Positions 60,693 through 64,000 of a DNA stretch of 64,000 bases are shown here, one piece after another; positions within the stretch are counted from its first letter, which is position 1; each line of letters starts with the position of its first letter. A model generated the notes under the pieces. The model made no database searches and was not told where the DNA came from. It saw only the letters and a program-made list of their open reading frames with translations. Made by a program: the position numbers and the translations under genes. The DNA lies in assembly GCF_000764305.2 (NCBI RefSeq), contig NW_025946533.1, positions 310,001 to 374,000 on the forward strand, in the 5' to 3' direction. Source of the DNA: Hyalella azteca (lineage: Eukaryota; Arthropoda; Malacostraca; Amphipoda; Hyalellidae).

Positions 60693-61815
60693 CTGTTCGG
60701 GAGTGTCAACACTTTCTTCCGAAGGCCCCTAACACGGAAGATACTCGATGTATCTGGCTGCACATCTAGCCCCGTGTTGCCAAGAATGTTTGCCCGTCCC
60801 ACCAGTAAGTCGAAGACTCGTTCTTGGTAAACTTCCATGCATGAAGCTCTAAAGAGAAAGAAAAGTTCTTCAAATACTAATGTTGGGGTTACCGACACAC
60901 CAACTCGGACTACATGATGGAATAGGGTCATTTTCATTGATAGTCTCTACTTAAAATCACTTTATTGCACAATCATCCGCTATAGCATATACAATCCACT
61001 ATAATATAAACATTTCACGTGCTGGCCAACTGATATACCACTGGAGAAGATGACTAAGTCTCATGCTTCAAGTCTCGGGCTTGAGGTTTCCTGCGCTTCG
61101 GGCTCACCGTACAATAATCTAGCAAATCACACCTTCCGCATTCCGACTTCCGTAAAGTCTAAACTAAAATGGCGTTGAACAACTTCAAAATAATTGATGT
61201 ATTCCAAGTAAAATTACAAGCAAGATAATAAAATACGAACGTAACCCAACACTAAAATTTAACCCTATAATTTGCGCTCAGTCTGCTCAATTGGCCCATG
61301 GGATCCATTTACATGCAATGGTAAGTTTGTGGTACGTTTGTTGGTTATGTGGAATGCAGAACAGGCCTGACGTAATAACAGCGGCCTGGCGTGTACTCAG
61401 TTCCCCGTAAAATGCTTTCTCGATGGCCCAAAGGATGATGTAGGAGTAGACCAACCATTGACTGTCTTGCCTGAATGTCAGTATTTAGGTGAAAACATGT
61501 GTGTCAAGATTGCATTACATGATATACATTAAATGTTTTGAATAATGTGTAACAGAATATTGCATCTATTACTTCCATTCATTAAATAATTAGACATTTT
61601 GCTACTTTGAGGAGCACAATATAACATATTACCATCATATCCATCTCTCTTCTTCCACTACCATTGGAACCATGTTAATTTGTGACGGTAACTTCCCCTC
61701 ACCTGATGAGGTCGGTCCATAGGCAAAGACTGTATACCGTTCACTCCATCCACGAAAGGCTGCACCACATTGGTGAACACTCCCTCGGTTGAGACGTCTT
61801 GGTCGTACACATTTT
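60693..61815 (-). pseudogene. Kinesin motor domain, three exons with frameshifts
   Basis: Three minus-strand segments fit successive parts of a kinesin motor, the ATPase that walks on microtubules. Exon 1 (61815-61703; acceptor TGTTTTGCAG, donor TCATCAG/GTGAGG) reads NVYDQDVSTEGVFTNVVQPF and, after a one-base frame change near 61737, TVFAYGPTSSG. Exon 2 starts after ACATTCAG at 61470 with GCAAGACA, so splicing restores the P-loop GPTSSGKT. It then shows IILWAIEKAFYGELS in another frame, close to the usual GxIPRAIExxF. Exon 3 (60848-60693; acceptor TTTCTTTCTCTTTAG) reads SCMEVYQERVFDLLVGRAN and LDVQPDTSSIFRVRGL, the EVYxExVxDLL region. Exon order, phase at the P-loop and splice sites are all right, but exons 1 and 2 need frame corrections. 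It is either a decayed gene or a real gene with sequence errors. First exons and the rest of the motor were not found. Confidence 0.75.
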
Positions 61816-62522
61816 CTGCAAAACAATAACAATACCTCTTGAACATCAAGTTGAATGGTAAACAAATAAATCGTATATTTTCAGATGTTCAAATTCAGGC
61901 ACCCATTTATTTTCGAAAATAAATTTTGCAGATATATGGCATGGACTTTGAATGCTGAGCAATGGTATAGAAGATTTTATTTATTTCATTTAGTTTTTAA
62001 TTTGTTATTGTACAGATACTATCAACCAGTGTCTAAGAAAAGGGAGCGCAGCCGTGCACCACCAATTTAGTGCACAGGAGGGACAGGACAGGAGGAGCCC
62101 TAGGAGGAAGCCTCTACGATACTGGCAACGCTTGGGTACCTTAGGAATACCCCGACAGTTGCGCACAAGCTGCTCGGTTACTTTAACAAACCACCCAAGA
62201 GTTGCACCATGCGCAAACTCGTTGCACTTTGTTACGGACGACAGACAACTGGCTCCCTACAGGATTAGCAACACAGTCTGGTTACGGAGTCGTTATGCCG
62301 CAAGAAGAATCCCCTCACAAGTGTCATGCACGCAGAAGTTTGATTTCGATCCCCACGTAACAGGACTGATGACCAGCGCATCCTCACGGCTCGCGCATGC
62401 TGAAGTTAGGGCACCCAGACCAGCTTACCTCTCCCATACAGATTGCCTCACTGTAGGTAGGACGACTCGAGAGTGATCCCGTCACTATTCACGCTTGCAC
62501 TTCAGACTGGTCACCATATCAG
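61816..62522. other. Region upstream of the kinesin exons
   Basis: No further kinesin exon was recognised on the minus strand. A GC-richer stretch 62054-62476 is open for 140 codons on the plus strand (from a GTG), without recognisable similarity. It may be coding, but nothing supports it beyond openness. Confidence 0.35.
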
Positions 62523-62743
62523 GTCAGCATTATTGCACAGATACCATCCACCAGTTTCTCAAAATCTTGCTAAATGAAAATATTACTGCATTTTTGCTAG
62601 GCGTCGACACTTACATGAAGCTATTGTATCCAGAGACCAATTGGCTGAGAGACGCACTTTCTAAAATTGCTCAGGAGCACCCCTTCGACCTGAACGATTC
62701 CAAGCCCTGTGCATGCTCTCAGTTTAAATTAGTACTGCCATAA
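62523..62743 (+). CDS. Unrecognised possible terminal exon
   Basis: The segment follows an acceptor-like CACCATATCAG (AG 62521-62522) and ends at TAA 62741-62743. The 73-codon frame has clear coding-like codon use: TIHQFLKILLNENITAFLLG, VDTYMKLLYPETNWLRDALS and a Cys-containing tail SKPCACSQFKLVLP. No domain is recognised. The open frame extends upstream of the acceptor to 62495, so another start is possible. It lies about 700 bp from the kinesin exons but on the opposite strand, hence a different gene if real. Confidence 0.35.
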
Positions 62744-63107
62744 TCAAGAGATCAAAGTTTCACCCGTCGTTAAACCGATTACCCGCGTTCCGATGAATCT
62801 CTCCACTTTGACATTCAGAGCACTGGGCAGCAGTCAAGTCACGTCATCACCCGACAGACCGTCGCGACGTTTTGTTTTAATTAAACATTCGTATTTTTAG
62901 AGCCAATAACAGTTATGAGTCAGCCGCCAGCCATACAAAGCTCTAGGTCATTGGTAGCCCTACTCAGAGCAAGAAAATGTCCAGCAGAACACCTCAAGAT
63001 GAGCGATGGACGCCACGCACCGAAGTATTACAATGCACGCGCAGTGCGATGTGAGAAGGAAACACACGTGCATCGAGGAGCGGTGCGATTGCAGCAAAGC
63101 ACCAAAT
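62744..63107. other. Unique sequence, nothing recognised
   Basis: Balanced base composition, with overlapping open frames on both strands and no family resemblance. Confidence 0.35.
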
Positions 63108-63205
63108 GCGACATCCCCGAGCAACACAAGCGACATCCCCGAGCAGCACAAGCGACATGATGACATCCTCGAGTAAGACACGCGACATCCCGGAGCAGCA
63201 CACGA
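63108..63205. repeat. 22-bp tandem repeat, about four units
   Basis: Units of GCGACATCCCCGAGCARCAC AA. The third unit is longer and altered (GACATGATGACATCCTCGAG) and the last ends CACACG. Long frames here on both strands come from the repeat. Confidence 0.85.
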
Positions 63206-64000
63206 GCTCACACACGCAGACACCGCCTAACTTGAAACAATCGCATGGCATTGTTGCGCGCAGCAAATTGCAGGGCGTCGGCTCGCACTCGACTCACAGT
63301 CAATCCTTCTTCGGAAGTGTTTTTTCTCCGTCAGCGATTTATGGGAGCCCCTGAAGACTTGTCCTATGAGGTTCCACGAAAGGACAGTGTGATATATTTG
63401 CCATAGAATTTTGCTCTTCAGTGGAGAATTTTTGGGAGCCATGAAGACTCGTCCAATGTGGTCACCACGATCCAGTAGGAAGATAGATCATGATAAAAAT
63501 ATTGTTAGAGCTCTTTAAAAGTTTGATCTTCAAAAGTGTCCTTCCGAAGTCAGTGATTGAGCTTGCCGATTTTCCTTACCTACGTGGTTCTGATTCTGCT
63601 GAGGCTACGAAACTTTGCGAGACTGGATGAGGATGTGGGTACGATTCGTCTTGCAAGGGTACTCCATTTTGGGCCTGGGTCTCGCGACGCGATCTCGCGA
63701 GACCCAGGACCATGTGTGATTTTAGATCAGAATTGATATGTTGAAACTCCGTTTTAATATTTACCTTTAGATATTTATAATTCAACTTGATAATCAACTT
63801 AATCGACTTGTTATAGATATTCACACACTGCAGCACGTAAATTTTAATAATTATGTTATGGGTAGATGAAGGACATGATATCGCGTGACCGGCGCGTTGA
63901 GTAAGCTACTAACTTTTAGCCGTCTGTGCTTTTGAAATGGTACTCCTGAATTGGCCAGTAATAATAAGATTATTCTCTCATTAAACTGGGTTAGCGTTAA
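63206..64000. other. Unique sequence with small duplications and a hairpin
   Basis: A 37-bp direct duplication (TGGGAGCCCCTGAAGACTTG at 63342, TGGGAGCCATGAAGACTCG at 63433) is visible. The rest is unremarkable apart from the hairpin listed separately. Confidence 0.45.
63674..63708. other. Perfect 14-bp GC-rich hairpin
   Basis: CCTGGGTCTCGCGA (63674-63687) pairs exactly with TCGCGAGACCCAGG (63695-63708) around a 7-nt loop CGCGATC. The stem is CpG-rich, in contrast to the AT-rich sequence that follows. Confidence 0.9.

Overview
This is AT-rich, gene-poor animal DNA. There is no prokaryotic gene packing, and no rRNA, tRNA or operon was found. The window holds many minisatellites, short inverted-repeat elements, decayed transposons of animal types (mariner, maT-type DD37D, a Penelope-like element, a CR1/Jockey-like LINE scrap) and one intron-containing kinesin fragment. 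The mix fits an arthropod or another invertebrate with a repeat-rich genome. The species cannot be named from the sequence alone.

Layout. 0.2-1.5 kb: a large 28-bp minisatellite whose units carry a small inverted repeat. 1.7-11 kb: mostly unique AT-rich DNA, with one copy (5.6 kb) of a foldback repeat family. 11-16.9 kb: a run of short tandem arrays with 24, 22/25, 25 and 49 bp units, a diverged duplication and a GCTGAG-type low-complexity tract. 19.8-20.5 kb: a mariner transposase relic that has lost its catalytic core, followed 30 bp later by the second foldback copy. 22-24.3 kb: more tandem repeats. 30.5-31.3 kb: the GIY-YIG end of a Penelope-like retroelement, with a hammerhead-like core downstream. 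31-41.5 kb: essentially unique AT-rich DNA. 41.9-45.1 kb: a compact cluster of three unrelated satellites, one of them split by a 1.27-kb maT-type transposon. 53.6-54.9 kb: a 1.29-kb TA-flanked, TIR-bearing element with repeated GGGGCAA/GGGCCCA motifs and a perfect hairpin. 56.3 kb: third foldback copy. 59.3 kb: LINE fragment. 60.7-61.8 kb: three kinesin motor-domain exons on the minus strand, with plausible splice sites but broken reading frames.

Protein-coding content is thin. Only the transposon proteins and the kinesin were recognised. Several further open frames have coding-like codon patterns or good flanking splice signals (around 4.6-4.9, 18.1, 41.6, 49.4, 50.6 and 62.6 kb) but match no family I know. 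They are listed at low confidence as possible exons. A series of GC-richer islands of 100-250 bp, some with TAATTA, ATTTGCAT or TTTTACGRC-like motifs, may be exons or conserved regulatory elements.

The most unusual features are the three-copy foldback family with a conserved 16-bp palindrome, the GGGGCAA/GGGCCCA element, the composite satellite/transposon block at 42-45 kb, and the kinesin fragment with intact P-loop splicing but frameshifted exons.
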